A stretch of DNA of 47,554 nucleotides from M3007 sp964539805 (GCA_964539805.1 CAZIKN010000034.1:1-47554); one strand, 5' to 3'. Shown: positions 16,293 through 24,806, counted from the stretch's first letter. Notes: generated by a model not told the origin, from the sequence alone. A program made the numbers and translations.

Positions 16293-17483
16293 TCAATTCA
16301 ACACGGGCAGTTCGAAGTAGCCTTTAAATTGCTTATCTTCCTCAAAGACCACATCCGTGTAGTCTTGCAGCACCTTGTACAGGGTATCCCGCTCTATGGG
16401 TTTGCGCCCCACTCGACGGATCATATTCACCAATTCTTCCGTAGTAAGGCTGGGGTTTTGCTCTTCCGAGCCGGCCATGCTGTAAATTTTTGTGGTGTCG
16501 TCAATGGTGCCATCAATATCGTCCACACCAAAAGACAGGGATAACTGAGCCGTTGGGCGGCCTATCATGGGCCAATAGGCTTTTAGGTGGTCAAAATTGT
16601 CCAAATAAATACGCGAAATGGCATAGTTGCGCAAATCTTCTATCGTAGTGCTTTCAGCGATATGGCTCATCTGATTGTCTTGGTTGCGGAATTTCAAGGG
16701 TATAAAGGTCTGAAAACCACCTGTACGGTCCTGCAATTGGCGCAACTGCTCCATGTGGTCCACACGGTGCTCAAATCGCTCGATGTGGCCATAAAGCATG
16801 GTGGCATTGGAGCGTAAGCCCAGGCGGTGCCAGATTTCGTGTATTTGCAGCCATTGCTCGCCGGTACATTTGTCCGCAGCTATTTGCTCCCGTATTTCGG
16901 GGTGAAAAATCTCCGCACCGCCACCGGGAAGGCTGTCACAGCCCGCTTCATGGATCATGCGCATACCATCTTCATAGCTAACTTTTGCTTTTTTGAAGAT
17001 ATAATGGTATTCCACCGGCGTAAGCGCTTTGATGTGCAGTTCCGGCCTGTGCTGTTTGATCTGTTTGAAAAACTCAAGGTAAAAGGGCAAATCGTATTGG
17101 GGCAATACGCCGCCCACGATATGTACCTCTGTGACGGGCTGGCCATCATACTTGCGCACAATGTTCATCATGTCCTCCATGCTAAATGCCCAGGCATCTG
17201 CATCGCTGCGCTGCTTGATCAGGCGCGAGTAAGAGCAGAATTTGCAGTCATAAACACACAAATTGGTAGGTTCAATATGAAAATTCCGGTTGAAGTAAGT
17301 ATTATCGCCATTTTTGCGCTCGCGGACATAGTTGGCCAATGCTCCCAGATAGGCCAATTCTCCATGTTCATACAGAAACAGGCCTTCTTCAAAGCTTATA
17401 CGCTGGTGGTCTGCCACTTTTTGGGCTATAGCACGATGGGTTTCGCTAAGGGTATGATCGGATAAAATAATATCGAGGGACAT
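16293..17483 (-). CDS. mqnE: Aminodeoxyfutalosine synthase (radical SAM)
   Basis: 396 aa. Radical SAM cluster motif CVYDCKFC (Cys76, Cys80, Cys83). MqnE-type blocks include EVHIVGGVLPQYDLPFYLEF, DSLPGGGAEIFHPEIREQIA, RLGLRSNATMLYGHIE, FQTFIPLKFRNQDNQMSHI, YLDNFDHLKAYWPMIGRPTA and DDIDGTIDDTTKIYSMAG. It joins 3-enolpyruvylbenzoate with SAM-derived adenosine to form aminodeoxyfutalosine. MqnC is related, but the GGGAEIF and DGT...KIY...AG blocks fit MqnE better. First gene of a minus-strand group mqnE - histidine phosphatase - mqnA; mqnC, mqnB and mqnD are not in the window. Confidence 0.92.
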   Translation of the reverse strand: MSLDIILSDHTLSETHRAIAQKVADHQRISFEEGLFLYEHGELAYLGALANYVRERKNGDNTYFNRNFHIEPTNLCVYDCKFCSYSRLIKQRSDADAWAFSMEDMMNIVRKYDGQPVTEVHIVGGVLPQYDLPFYLEFFKQIKQHRPELHIKALTPVEYHYIFKKAKVSYEDGMRMIHEAGCDSLPGGGAEIFHPEIREQIAADKCTGEQWLQIHEIWHRLGLRSNATMLYGHIERFEHRVDHMEQLRQLQDRTGGFQTFIPLKFRNQDNQMSHIAESTTIEDLRNYAISRIYLDNFDHLKAYWPMIGRPTAQLSLSFGVDDIDGTIDDTTKIYSMAGSEEQNPSLTTEELVNMIRRVGRKPIERDTLYKVLQDYTDVVFEEDKQFKGYFELPVLN

Positions 17484-17558
17484 GGAAACAGTTGAGCGTT
17501 GAGGACTAAAAATGTTATTTTGGGGTAATCAAGGAATTTGATCTTTGAAACGCCGCTT

Positions 17559-18068
17559 TCATCCATTTTGTTCAGAAAAATTTGAAAATTGAGATTCGAT
17601 CTCCGCTGATTTCTCTAACACCTTCATTTCTAAACTCTTTTTGTAGTCCTGGATCCGGTGCAGCAATGCTGTATCAGCTGTAGCCAACATTTGGGCTGCC
17701 AAAATGCCTGCGTTGCGGGCCGCATTCAAGGCAACAGTGGCCACGGGTACGCCCTCAGGCATTTGCAGGATGGACAAAATACTGTCCCAGCCATCAATGG
17801 AGTTGGAGGATTTTACAGGCACCCCAATGACAGGTAGTGGTGAAATAGCAGCCACCATGCCGGGCAAGTGGGCTGCTCCGCCGGCACCGGCGATAATAAC
17901 CCTCACGCCGCGCAGGTGAGCCCCTTCCGCAAACCTGAACATGCGTTCGGGTGTGCGGTGTGCTGACACGATGCTCAGTTCATAAGGTACCTGAAGTTCT
18001 GTCAGGATGTCCGCAGCCTTGCGCATAACCGGCAAGTCGGAATCTGAACCCATGATGATAGAAACCAT
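17559..18068 (-). CDS. purE: N5-carboxyaminoimidazole ribonucleotide mutase
   Basis: 169 aa, class I PurE. MGSDSDLPVM, VSAHRTPERM (His37), IAGAGGAAHLPGMVAA and PVIGVPVKS are the family signature. It converts N5-CAIR to CAIR in purine synthesis. Normal length with a slightly long polar C-terminal tail. No purK next to it. Separated from mqnE by 75 nt on the same strand. Confidence 0.96.
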   Translation of the reverse strand: MVSIIMGSDSDLPVMRKAADILTELQVPYELSIVSAHRTPERMFRFAEGAHLRGVRVIIAGAGGAAHLPGMVAAISPLPVIGVPVKSSNSIDGWDSILSILQMPEGVPVATVALNAARNAGILAAQMLATADTALLHRIQDYKKSLEMKVLEKSAEIESQFSNFSEQNG

Positions 18069-18096
18069 ATTGTAGAGGTAGTTTTTAAACAGGCGG

Positions 18097-18104
18097 CAAA
18101 AGTA
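18097..18104 (-). promoter_or_regulatory. -7-like box for purE
   Basis: TACTTTTG on the minus strand, about 29 nt before the purE ATG, inside GGCGGCAAAAGTA on the plus strand. No good -33 element at standard spacing was seen. The same box appears before panD and the histidine kinase gene. Confidence 0.4.
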
Positions 18105-18130
18105 CCAAATTCAGAAAAGCAAGTACCCGG

Positions 18131-18161
18131 TTATGCCCAGATTTAAGTGATTTTAAAGAGT
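18131..18161 (+). repeat. Partial copy of the dispersed intergenic repeat
   Basis: About 31 nt (ATTTAAGTGATTTTAAAGAG and the bases just before it) match one end of the repeat seen at 5097, 10359 and 43597; similarity stops after that. It lies between the divergent purE and ABC permease genes. Confidence 0.5.
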
Positions 18162-18203
18162 CGCTCCATTTATAGTCTATGATATTTGGCTCTTTATCGA
18201 AAG

Positions 18204-18237
18204 TTGGGCTTATCTCCGCAAGCCAACTTTACTTTTG
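18204..18237 (+). promoter_or_regulatory. Candidate promoter for the ABC permease gene
   Basis: TTG (18204-18206) and, after 23 nt, TACTTTTG (18230-18237) fit the Bacteroidota pattern. Transcription would begin near 18243, after a possible upstream start codon at 18235, which supports using the ATG at 18319. Confidence 0.5.
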
Positions 18238-18318
18238 GAGCAATATTTCCCAAGTCCTACAATAAAAATTGAGCAAACAAGCATATATTTATGTGTTTGT
18301 TTTGCAATTGTCAATATC

Positions 18319-19584
18319 ATGGGTCAAATTCTACGAATTCTCTTTGAGGGAGCCGCGCAAGCCTGGCAACAGTTAATGGCCAATAAGTTGCGCTCTTTTT
18401 TGTCGCTTCTGGGTGTCACTATAGGTATATTTTGCATTATTGGTGTCAAAAGTGCCGTCAATTCCTTAGAGGACAATATTCGGAACAGTATGTCCAAGCT
18501 GGGCAATGATGTCATTTACATCGAAAAGTTTTCATGGTCTGAGGACCCCGGCAACAATTACTGGAAATGGATGCGCCGACCAAATTCTTCCTATTCCGAA
18601 TATGAGCAGTTGCGTGATCGGCTTAAAAATGCCCAAAAAGTAGGCTATTGGCAGTTTTTGCAAAACAAAACGGTTAAATGGAATTCTTCCAGCGTGGAAG
18701 GTGTCTTTTTCCTTGGTATTACCGAGGATTGCCGAGACCTGTTCCATCTTGAATTTGAAGATGATGGTCGCTTTTTTTCTCCCATTGAATATCAAAGTGG
18801 TACGGATGTGTGCATTTTGGGCAATGTGGTAGCCAAGAGCCTTTTTGGCGAGGGCGTGGATCCGGTGGACAAGGAAATCAATGTAGGCGGGCGTCGTATG
18901 CGTGTTATAGGGGTTTTGAAGGCTTCCGGCAAGGATCTGCTCAAGCCCTTTAATTTTGATAATGGCGCCTTGGTGGGCTACAATCTGGCGCGCAGGGGTT
19001 TCGGTATTCGGAAAAAAGGGCAGTTCGTTCGTTCCAGCCTTATGGTTCAGGCTGCCCCTGGCGTTGAGATGGAAGAAATGAAAGACGAGATCATTGGCAC
19101 TATGCGCGGCATTCGACGCATAAAGCCTTCGGATGAGAACAATTTTTCAGTCAATACGCTTTCTGTTTTGAGCAAATTATTTGACAGTGTTTTTTCCACT
19201 TTAAATGTAGCGGGCTTTGTCATAGGTATATTTGCACTTATTGTGGGTATGTTTTCTGTAGCCAACATCATGTTTGTCAGCGTTAGGGAACGCACCAATA
19301 TAATAGGCATAAAAATGGCCTTGGGAGCCAGAAGATGGTTTATCCTGCTGGAGATTTTGTTTGAGGCCATTACATTATGTGTAGTGGGCGGCTTGTTGGG
19401 GCTTTTATTTACCTGGCTTTTTACAGCAGCAGTAATTCCCCTTTTTACGGATTTTAAAATTTACATGTCCATCGGAAATGCTCTGCTTGGGGTACTGACT
19501 TCCATCATCGTAGGCATAATATCAGGGTTGATCCCGGCATGGCAGGCCAGCAAGTTGGATCCCGTTGAAGCGATCAGAAAATAG
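18319..19584 (+). CDS. MacB-type ABC transporter permease
   Basis: 421 aa from the ATG at 18319 (MGQILRILFEGAAQAWQQL), typical for MacB/FtsX-like permeases. One membrane helix near residues 23-45 (FLSLLGVTIGIFCIIGVKSA) is followed by a large extracytoplasmic MacB-PCD-like domain (about 46-285). Three helices in the last 130 residues include the FtsX motif ANIMFVSVRERTNIIGIKMA and ALGARRWFILLEILFEAI, and the protein ends GLIPAWQASKLDPVEAIR. Such permeases act as mechanotransmission or lipoprotein/peptide exporters with a separate ATPase, which is not adjacent in the same operon; the GldA-like ATPase nearby is on the other strand and belongs to a different class. Its 3' end overlaps the convergent small membrane protein gene by 11 nt. 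Confidence 0.9.
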   Translation: MGQILRILFEGAAQAWQQLMANKLRSFLSLLGVTIGIFCIIGVKSAVNSLEDNIRNSMSKLGNDVIYIEKFSWSEDPGNNYWKWMRRPNSSYSEYEQLRDRLKNAQKVGYWQFLQNKTVKWNSSSVEGVFFLGITEDCRDLFHLEFEDDGRFFSPIEYQSGTDVCILGNVVAKSLFGEGVDPVDKEINVGGRRMRVIGVLKASGKDLLKPFNFDNGALVGYNLARRGFGIRKKGQFVRSSLMVQAAPGVEMEEMKDEIIGTMRGIRRIKPSDENNFSVNTLSVLSKLFDSVFSTLNVAGFVIGIFALIVGMFSVANIMFVSVRERTNIIGIKMALGARRWFILLEILFEAITLCVVGGLLGLLFTWLFTAAVIPLFTDFKIYMSIGNALLGVLTSIIVGIISGLIPAWQASKLDPVEAIRK

Positions 19585-19819
19585 TTTCATAATAGTAAAA
19601 ACTGATGGCGCCACTGCATCCAAAACAGGCCAGCATCAAGCGAGGACGGTTGTATATCAAAAAAACAAGTCCCAATATAAGGTAAGCCAATGAAACCTGC
19701 GCCGAAGCGGCCCGCCAAGCCTGAAAGATAGGGTAGGGTAGCGGAAAAATACAGGCAAGGGCACCGGCAAGGCAGCAGAGGGTAAAAGCCTGACGAATCA
19801 ATGGTTTGTCAATGTACAT
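19574..19819 (-). CDS. Small membrane protein of unknown function
   Basis: 81 aa with two or three hydrophobic segments (about 10-30, 38-58, 60-76). It starts 3 nt after the stop of the gldA-like gene on the same strand and so is probably translated from the same mRNA. I do not recognise the family. It overlaps the 3' end of the ABC permease gene by 11 nt tail-to-tail. It could be a membrane accessory to the ABC ATPase or the short remnant of a longer membrane protein. Confidence 0.6.
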   Translation of the reverse strand: MYIDKPLIRQAFTLCCLAGALACIFPLPYPIFQAWRAASAQVSLAYLILGLVFLIYNRPRLMLACFGCSGAISFYYYETIF

Positions 19820-19822
19820 CGC

Positions 19823-20731
19823 TTATCCCTTGGTTAACTGCTGGAACACATCTTCCATGCTGAATAGTTCTTTGTGCAGCTCAAGTATGGTCAGCTTGTT
19901 TGCCACGGCAAAGGCAAATACATCCGCGCGAATATCATGGTTGGATGCGGAAGTCAATTGCCACTGATTCTGTCCCAAATCTTTTACCTCCTGCACCCTG
20001 CTGATTTTGGCCAGTTGGTTTTTGTCTGCCTTTTCCGCAAACTCAACGGTTACGATGTTTTGCCCTGCAAACTGTTCCTTTAAGCTTTGTATAGGGGCAT
20101 TGGCTACCAGTTTACCCTTGTTGATGATGATGGCCCGGTCACATATAGCCTCTACTTCTCCGAGGATATGGGTGCTGAAGATCACTGTTTTTTCGCGCCC
20201 AAGGTCTTTGATGAGCTGGCGAATTTCCACGATCTGATTGGGGTCAAGGCCCGATGTCGGCTCGTCCAAAATGAGCACTTCAGGATCATGCAGCATAGCC
20301 TGGGCCAAACCAACCCTTTGCCTGTAGCCTTTTGATAACTCATTGATCTGCTTGCTTCTGTGCGAGCTAAGGCCAGTTCGTTCCACCATTTCCTCCACCC
20401 GTTTTTTGGCATTTTTTATTTTATGTACCCCGGCAGCAAACTCAAGGTATTCCCGCACGTACATATCGCGATATAGCGGATTGTGCTCTGGCAGATACCC
20501 GACACGCGCACGGGTTTCCATTGCCTGCGCCTGTACATCAAATCCACACACCTTGACCGTGCCGGCCGATGGCGGCAAATAACCTGTTATGATTTTCATG
20601 GTTGTTGTTTTCCCGGCACCGTTTGGGCCAAGAAAACCGAGTACCTCGCCTTTTTTGGCTTCAAAACTTACGCCATCAACCGCATGTTGAGGGAAGTATA
20701 TTTTTGTCAAATTTTGGACTGCGACAGACAT
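19823..20731 (-). CDS. gldA: ABC transporter ATPase, GldA type (gliding-motility associated)
   Basis: 302 aa. Walker A GPNGAGKTT (35-43), Q-loop region GYLPEHNPLYRDMYVREYLE, signature LSKGYRQRVGLAQAMLHDPEVLILDEP, and switch FSTHILGEVEAICDRAIIIN. The YLPEHNPLYxDMYVREYL stretch is distinctive of GldA, the ATPase that works with membrane partners GldF and GldG in gliding bacteria. The C-terminal third (about 215-302) is an ABC-2-type regulatory extension. gldF and gldG are not next to it, so it might serve another ABC-2 exporter; that is the main alternative. A small membrane protein gene follows 3 nt downstream. Confidence 0.8.
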   Translation of the reverse strand: MSVAVQNLTKIYFPQHAVDGVSFEAKKGEVLGFLGPNGAGKTTTMKIITGYLPPSAGTVKVCGFDVQAQAMETRARVGYLPEHNPLYRDMYVREYLEFAAGVHKIKNAKKRVEEMVERTGLSSHRSKQINELSKGYRQRVGLAQAMLHDPEVLILDEPTSGLDPNQIVEIRQLIKDLGREKTVIFSTHILGEVEAICDRAIIINKGKLVANAPIQSLKEQFAGQNIVTVEFAEKADKNQLAKISRVQEVKDLGQNQWQLTSASNHDIRADVFAFAVANKLTILELHKELFSMEDVFQQLTKG

Positions 20732-20940
20732 GTGCCCTGATTTTAGTGATGGTAAAGATTTACAGAAACTATAATTGCCCGGAATGTATGGTTTGGATCA
20801 AAATACTCCAACTTACAGCCGCAAAGATGCAACCATTTGTCCGTTGTGTTACCAATGGTAGTGACAGATTTTTTAGGACAAACGAAAAACCGGAAGATGA
20901 CGTTTTGTCGTACATACTGCATCACTAATATTCATACAAC

Positions 20941-21705
20941 ATGCTGAATACGCTATTTTTTACATTATTGCTTTGGTTTCAGGGCCCCGACAGTTTACAA
21001 CGGCCAAAACCGTTGCCTATTTGCCCCCCACAGGCTAAAGATTTGATGATGTCTGCCCACAATGCTCCTCTACATGATGCCCTGGATTCCCTGCTTCAAA
21101 AGTATGTCACCGATGCCGGAAAAGTTAATTACAAAGGTTTAAAATCGGACAAAAAGGCATTGGATACCTATTGTCAGTTGCTTACCGACAATCCCGTGCA
21201 GGAGGCATGGCTCCGCGAAGAAAAGTTGGCCTACTGGATCAATGCCTATAATGCCTTTACATTGAAACTCATTGTGGATAATTACCCCTTGAAAAGCATT
21301 ACAAACTTGGATGGCGGCAAAACCTGGGATATTAAGCGGATTAGGATAGGCGATAAAAAGTACAGTTTGAATAATATTGAAAACGATATTTTGCGCCCGC
21401 AATTCAAGGATGCCCGTATCCATTTTGCCATTAATTGTGCGGCAAAAAGTTGTCCTCCTTTATATAATCAGGCATACACCGCCGCTAATGTGGAAGCAAC
21501 ACTGCAAGCCAGAACCCTGTCATTTATTAATGACAAAAAGTACAACTTTATCTCGGCAGATAAAGTTAATATTAGTAAAATATTTGACTGGTACGGTGTT
21601 GATTTTGCTGATTTAAAGGCGTTCCTGGGGCTTTACAGTGGAAAAAAGATCAAGAAAACGGCAATGGTATCTTTTCAGGAATATAACTGGGAACTGAATG
21701 AGTAA
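20941..21705 (+). CDS. DUF547 domain protein, exported
   Basis: 254 aa. A weak N-terminal hydrophobic stretch suggests export. The DUF547 core covers about residues 70-190: LAYWINAYNAFTLKLIVDNY, SITNLDGGKTWDIKRI, YSLNNIENDILRPQFKDARI and HFAINCAAKSCPPLYNQAY. The conserved Asn, His and Cys residues recall papain-like (transglutaminase-related) folds, but no reaction is established for the family. It stands alone: the gldA-like gene is divergent 209 nt upstream and the next gene is 85 nt downstream. I saw no distinct element in the upstream gap. Confidence 0.88.
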   Translation: MLNTLFFTLLLWFQGPDSLQRPKPLPICPPQAKDLMMSAHNAPLHDALDSLLQKYVTDAGKVNYKGLKSDKKALDTYCQLLTDNPVQEAWLREEKLAYWINAYNAFTLKLIVDNYPLKSITNLDGGKTWDIKRIRIGDKKYSLNNIENDILRPQFKDARIHFAINCAAKSCPPLYNQAYTAANVEATLQARTLSFINDKKYNFISADKVNISKIFDWYGVDFADLKAFLGLYSGKKIKKTAMVSFQEYNWELNE

Positions 21706-21790
21706 AGTGTCATCGTGTCAGTTTGCACGATTTTTGCAGTGAAGGCGTTATTGTGAAATGATATTGCTCACATAGAAATATAGTCCCTAC

Positions 21791-22099
21791 ATGGAAAAAA
21801 ACCTTAATCAGTATATGGTGGAGTTCACCATGCCCATGAATCTCCCGGAGGAATTTGTTCAACGCATCCCTCAACAACGCGATATGGTTAATCGTATGTT
21901 TCACGAAGGCAAGGTGTTGAGTTATGCCCTGTCATTGGAATCGGGCAAGCTGTGGGCCATTTTTGCGGCTACTTCCGAAACAGAACTAATGCAGTTGGTA
22001 CAGCGTCTTCCGCTGACCCGCTATATGAAATTGAAGGTAAGCGAGTTGACATTTTACAACGCCTCACATCCCTTTAGTGCGGTGTTTTCGATGAACTAA
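21791..22099 (+). CDS. Muconolactone isomerase-like small protein
   Basis: 102 aa, dimeric alpha/beta-barrel type. YMVEFTMPMNLPEEFVQRIP, EGKVLSYALSLESGKLWAIF and LPLTRYMKLKVSELTFYN give the layout of muconolactone delta-isomerase-like proteins. No aromatic-degradation genes are nearby, so a true isomerase role is doubtful; it is better read as a ferredoxin-fold family member of unknown function. Its 3' end overlaps panD by 26 nt on the opposite strand. Confidence 0.75.
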   Translation: MEKNLNQYMVEFTMPMNLPEEFVQRIPQQRDMVNRMFHEGKVLSYALSLESGKLWAIFAATSETELMQLVQRLPLTRYMKLKVSELTFYNASHPFSAVFSMN

Positions 22100-22442
22100 C
22101 CAACCGGTTGTTTTCATCCGGGAACACCGCTATGGGTTTGAATGTTTTGGCCTCCTCCGGTGTGAGATATGCGTAGGAGATAATGATTACAATATCACCG
22201 ACTTGTACACGGCGTGCTGCTGCCCCGTTAAGGCATATTACGCCGCTACCGCGCTCTCCGCGTATGGTATAGGTTTCAAATCTTTCGCCATTATTGTTGT
22301 TAACAATCTGGACTTTTTCACCTTCCATAATATTGGCAGCTTCCAATAACTCCTCATCTATGGTAATGCTCCCGATGTAATTCAGGTCTGCTTGCGTTAC
22401 GCGTACCCGGTGTATTTTGCTTTTAAAAAATTCGATCAACAT
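22074..22442 (-). CDS. panD: Aspartate 1-decarboxylase
   Basis: 122 aa from the ATG at 22442 (MLIEFFKSKIHRVRVTQADL), the normal PanD start; an upstream ATG at 22481 adds 13 residues not found in the family. The self-cleavage site is in YIGSITID (Gly-Ser), which yields the pyruvoyl cofactor. VNNNNGERFETY, CLNGAAARRVQVGD and IVIIISYA are also present. It makes beta-alanine for pantothenate and CoA. The C-terminus overlaps the convergent isomerase-like gene by 26 nt. Confidence 0.96.
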   Translation of the reverse strand: MLIEFFKSKIHRVRVTQADLNYIGSITIDEELLEAANIMEGEKVQIVNNNNGERFETYTIRGERGSGVICLNGAAARRVQVGDIVIIISYAYLTPEEAKTFKPIAVFPDENNRLVSSSKTPH

Positions 22443-22527
22443 GTTGTAAAGGTGCCAATCAGCCTTTGTGTATCCAAACATTAGGATGCGAAGTGCTGAT
22501 TAACAATGCTTTGTATAAATTATGGGG

Positions 22528-22535
22528 CAAAAGTA
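22528..22535 (-). promoter_or_regulatory. -7-like box for panD
   Basis: TACTTTTG on the minus strand, about 86 nt before the panD ATG at 22442. No clear -33 element. The start of transcription would give a leader of roughly 80 nt. Confidence 0.35.
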
Positions 22536-22567
22536 ATATATCGAATGATTACGCTTCTTAAAAGTTT

Positions 22568-23449
22568 TTAAAAGTACTTTTTAGCGTACAATAGCCATAC
22601 GAAACACCCGATCCAGCAAAGTAAGGTAAGTTGCAAAAATCGGTCGCGCAGCAGTGCACGAGTAGGTGATTCTGTTTTGTTGTACACTAAAGTCAATTGT
22701 AAATAGCGCAGGATACCGATGACCACAAAGAAGGCGGAATAAAAGATCCGGTCGCTGCCAATGCGCTCGGTTACTTCCGGTGAGAAACAATACATCAGAT
22801 AAGCAACTATGGCTACTGTACTGCAAACCACCATACTGACATCCAAAAAAGGAAGGTTGTAACCTTCCAAGGCCTTGCGGAACGTATGGCCCTTGGTTTC
22901 CACTAAATATTCGCCGCGTCTTTTGGCAAGCCCAAGGATGAGTGCCAGCAGAAAGGTAAGAACAATCAACCATTGGGATACCTCAACGCCTGTAGCCGCA
23001 CCACCTGCAAACACCCTGAGCAAAAAGCCCAAGCCGATAAGTGAAACATCTACAATAGCAATATGTTTAAGAGAGAAGGAGTATAATATATTGACTATGA
23101 AATAAACAGCGCTGATGATGAGCACCGGCCAACCTAAATAAAACGCAGCCAAAAATCCGCTGCCAAGCATGATCGCCAAAAGAATGATGGCGGAGGTTTT
23201 TGATACGGCACCGCTCGCAATGGGCCTTTTGCATTTATCTGGATGGTTTTTGTCCTGTTCCGCATCTGCCAAGTCATTAAGAATGTACACTGCAGAGGCT
23301 GTCATGGAAAATGCCATAAAACAGATACCAGCCCTCAATAGCAACCAGGGATCTGAAAGCCGAGCCGCAAAAAAAGCGGGAATGAACACAAATAAGTTTT
23401 TTACCCAGTGCTCGGGCCTTGAGAGCTGAAAAGCGTGGCGAAGGGTCAT
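22568..23449 (-). CDS. UbiA-family prenyltransferase, decaprenyl-phosphate phosphoribosyltransferase-like
   Basis: 293 aa polytopic membrane protein. The first catalytic Asp motif lies in YILNDLADAEQDKNHPDKCK, followed by RPIASGAVS, and the second region includes GLGFLLRVFAGGAATG and GLAKRRGE. LSRPEHWVKNLFVFIPAFFA at the start is typical of the DPPR synthase (Rv3806c-like) branch, which transfers phosphoribose to a polyprenyl phosphate for cell-envelope sugars. The precise acceptor here is unknown. Its start overlaps the histidine kinase stop by 4 nt (ATGA), so the two are probably translated together. Confidence 0.85.
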   Translation of the reverse strand: MTLRHAFQLSRPEHWVKNLFVFIPAFFAARLSDPWLLLRAGICFMAFSMTASAVYILNDLADAEQDKNHPDKCKRPIASGAVSKTSAIILLAIMLGSGFLAAFYLGWPVLIISAVYFIVNILYSFSLKHIAIVDVSLIGLGFLLRVFAGGAATGVEVSQWLIVLTFLLALILGLAKRRGEYLVETKGHTFRKALEGYNLPFLDVSMVVCSTVAIVAYLMYCFSPEVTERIGSDRIFYSAFFVVIGILRYLQLTLVYNKTESPTRALLRDRFLQLTLLCWIGCFVWLLYAKKYF

Positions 23450-24723
23450 GGCTCGTGTGGCATTCTGATTTCAATAGTTGTTCCTTGGCCCGGAGTGCTG
23501 AACAGATCTAATTTCCACTTGTGTGCATTGCAGATGGATTTTACATAAAACAAGCCCAGGCCAAATCCTTTTACGTTATGCACATTGCCCGTTGGCACCC
23601 TGTAAAACTTGTCAAAGATGTGTTTTTGGTCTTCTTTTGCAATACCTATGCCGCTGTCTTTTATGCTCAAAATGACTTCATTGCCATTCTGTTGTACAGC
23701 GATCTTGATTTCAGGATTAGCCTTACTGTATTTCACGCCATTGTCAACCAAGTTATGGATAATATTGGTAAGGTGGAGCCGGTCCGCCCATACAACAGGG
23801 TTTTCTGCATCCAAATAGTTTTCCAACTTTCCGTCCCGTTCGCTCACTTTTAGTTCTATCGAAGGTAAGATGCTGTTTACCAATCTGTTAAGATCAATTT
23901 TTTCGTAGTGTAGTTCTATTTTGTCCCGTTCTATTTTGGCCAATTGCAACACTTTTTCCACTTGTGTATTCAGGCGCATGACCTGCTCTTTGATGATACC
24001 TGCGTATCGGTTCAGGCGTTCGTCATTTTTGATTACCTCGCTTTTCAAAAACACATCGGTACTGATATTGATGGTAGCAATGGGGGTTTTGAATTCGTGG
24101 GTCATGTTGTTGATAAAATCACGCTGGAGCTCAGAGAGCTGTTTTTGCCTTAAAATAACAAACATGGAGTAAACAAAAAAGCCAATGGTAATAAGGATAA
24201 GGAAGGTAAACCCTACTACCCACCACATATTGCTTAATATATTGTTGCTCTTATTGGGAAAACGGATGCCGTAATAATAGATAAAATCAGAGTCATAGTG
24301 CTTGGGTAAAAACTCTTCCAACGCTTTGTTTTCTTTGCTGGGGGCATATTTTACCAATTCTCCCTTTACCATTTGGTCACCTGAGCAGTCAAAAATACCG
24401 TATTCATAATCTTCTTTCAAGCCCTGTTTTTCAAATGCTTTGCCTAAGGAGTATTGCAGGGCATCTGCCTCAAAAAACTGATTGATGTTGACTACCCAAT
24501 AATTGGAGGACAGTTGCTGAACTAATTTTTGGGTGGGCAGGGCAAAGCCCTCCCGCAAAGCTAATATGTTGGCGGCATCCAACAGGGCTTGGTTTACCTT
24601 GCGGTTAAATTCGCGCTCCTGCAAATTCCAGGTGCGTACTACCCAGTAAGCTTGTACAAAAAGCAGGCTGATGATTGAAAAAGCGCCAAACATGATGACG
24701 CGTCGTATGATGGTGTTAGTCAT
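23446..24723 (-). CDS. Membrane sensor histidine kinase
   Basis: 425 aa. A transmembrane helix at about 10-30, an extracytoplasmic sensor region (about 31-165) of no recognised family, a second helix at about 166-192, and a dimerisation domain with the H-box NNMTHEFKTP (His209). The ATPase domain shows NLVDNGVKYS, DSGIGIAKEDQKHIFDKFYR and GFGLGLFYVKSI. No response regulator lies next to it; the co-transcribed partner is a UbiA-type prenyltransferase, an unusual pairing. A possible -7 box (TACTTTTG, minus strand 24806-24799) lies 76 nt upstream. Confidence 0.92.
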   Translation of the reverse strand: MTNTIIRRVIMFGAFSIISLLFVQAYWVVRTWNLQEREFNRKVNQALLDAANILALREGFALPTQKLVQQLSSNYWVVNINQFFEADALQYSLGKAFEKQGLKEDYEYGIFDCSGDQMVKGELVKYAPSKENKALEEFLPKHYDSDFIYYYGIRFPNKSNNILSNMWWVVGFTFLILITIGFFVYSMFVILRQKQLSELQRDFINNMTHEFKTPIATINISTDVFLKSEVIKNDERLNRYAGIIKEQVMRLNTQVEKVLQLAKIERDKIELHYEKIDLNRLVNSILPSIELKVSERDGKLENYLDAENPVVWADRLHLTNIIHNLVDNGVKYSKANPEIKIAVQQNGNEVILSIKDSGIGIAKEDQKHIFDKFYRVPTGNVHNVKGFGLGLFYVKSICNAHKWKLDLFSTPGQGTTIEIRMPHEP

Positions 24724-24798
24724 TTTTTTTCAAACGAGAAATAATGGAAAATAAACATTGGATTTTCGATTTTGTGCACTAAATCCGTTTTGGAACTG

Positions 24799-24806
24799 CA
24801 AAAGTA
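24799..24806 (-). promoter_or_regulatory. -7-like box for the histidine kinase gene
   Basis: TACTTTTG on the minus strand, 76 nt before the kinase ATG at 24723. A -33 element is not clear. The rest of the 281-nt divergent gap to 25004 shows no other feature I can name. Confidence 0.35.

Noticed and set aside
18235..18318. Upstream start for the ABC permease (28 extra residues)
   Set aside because: The candidate promoter's -7 box overlaps it, so it would not be transcribed, and the extra residues are not family-like.
19823..20731. GldA-like ATPase as partner of the MacB-type permease
   Set aside because: Opposite strand, and GldA-type ATPases work with ABC-2 membrane subunits rather than MacB/FtsX permeases.
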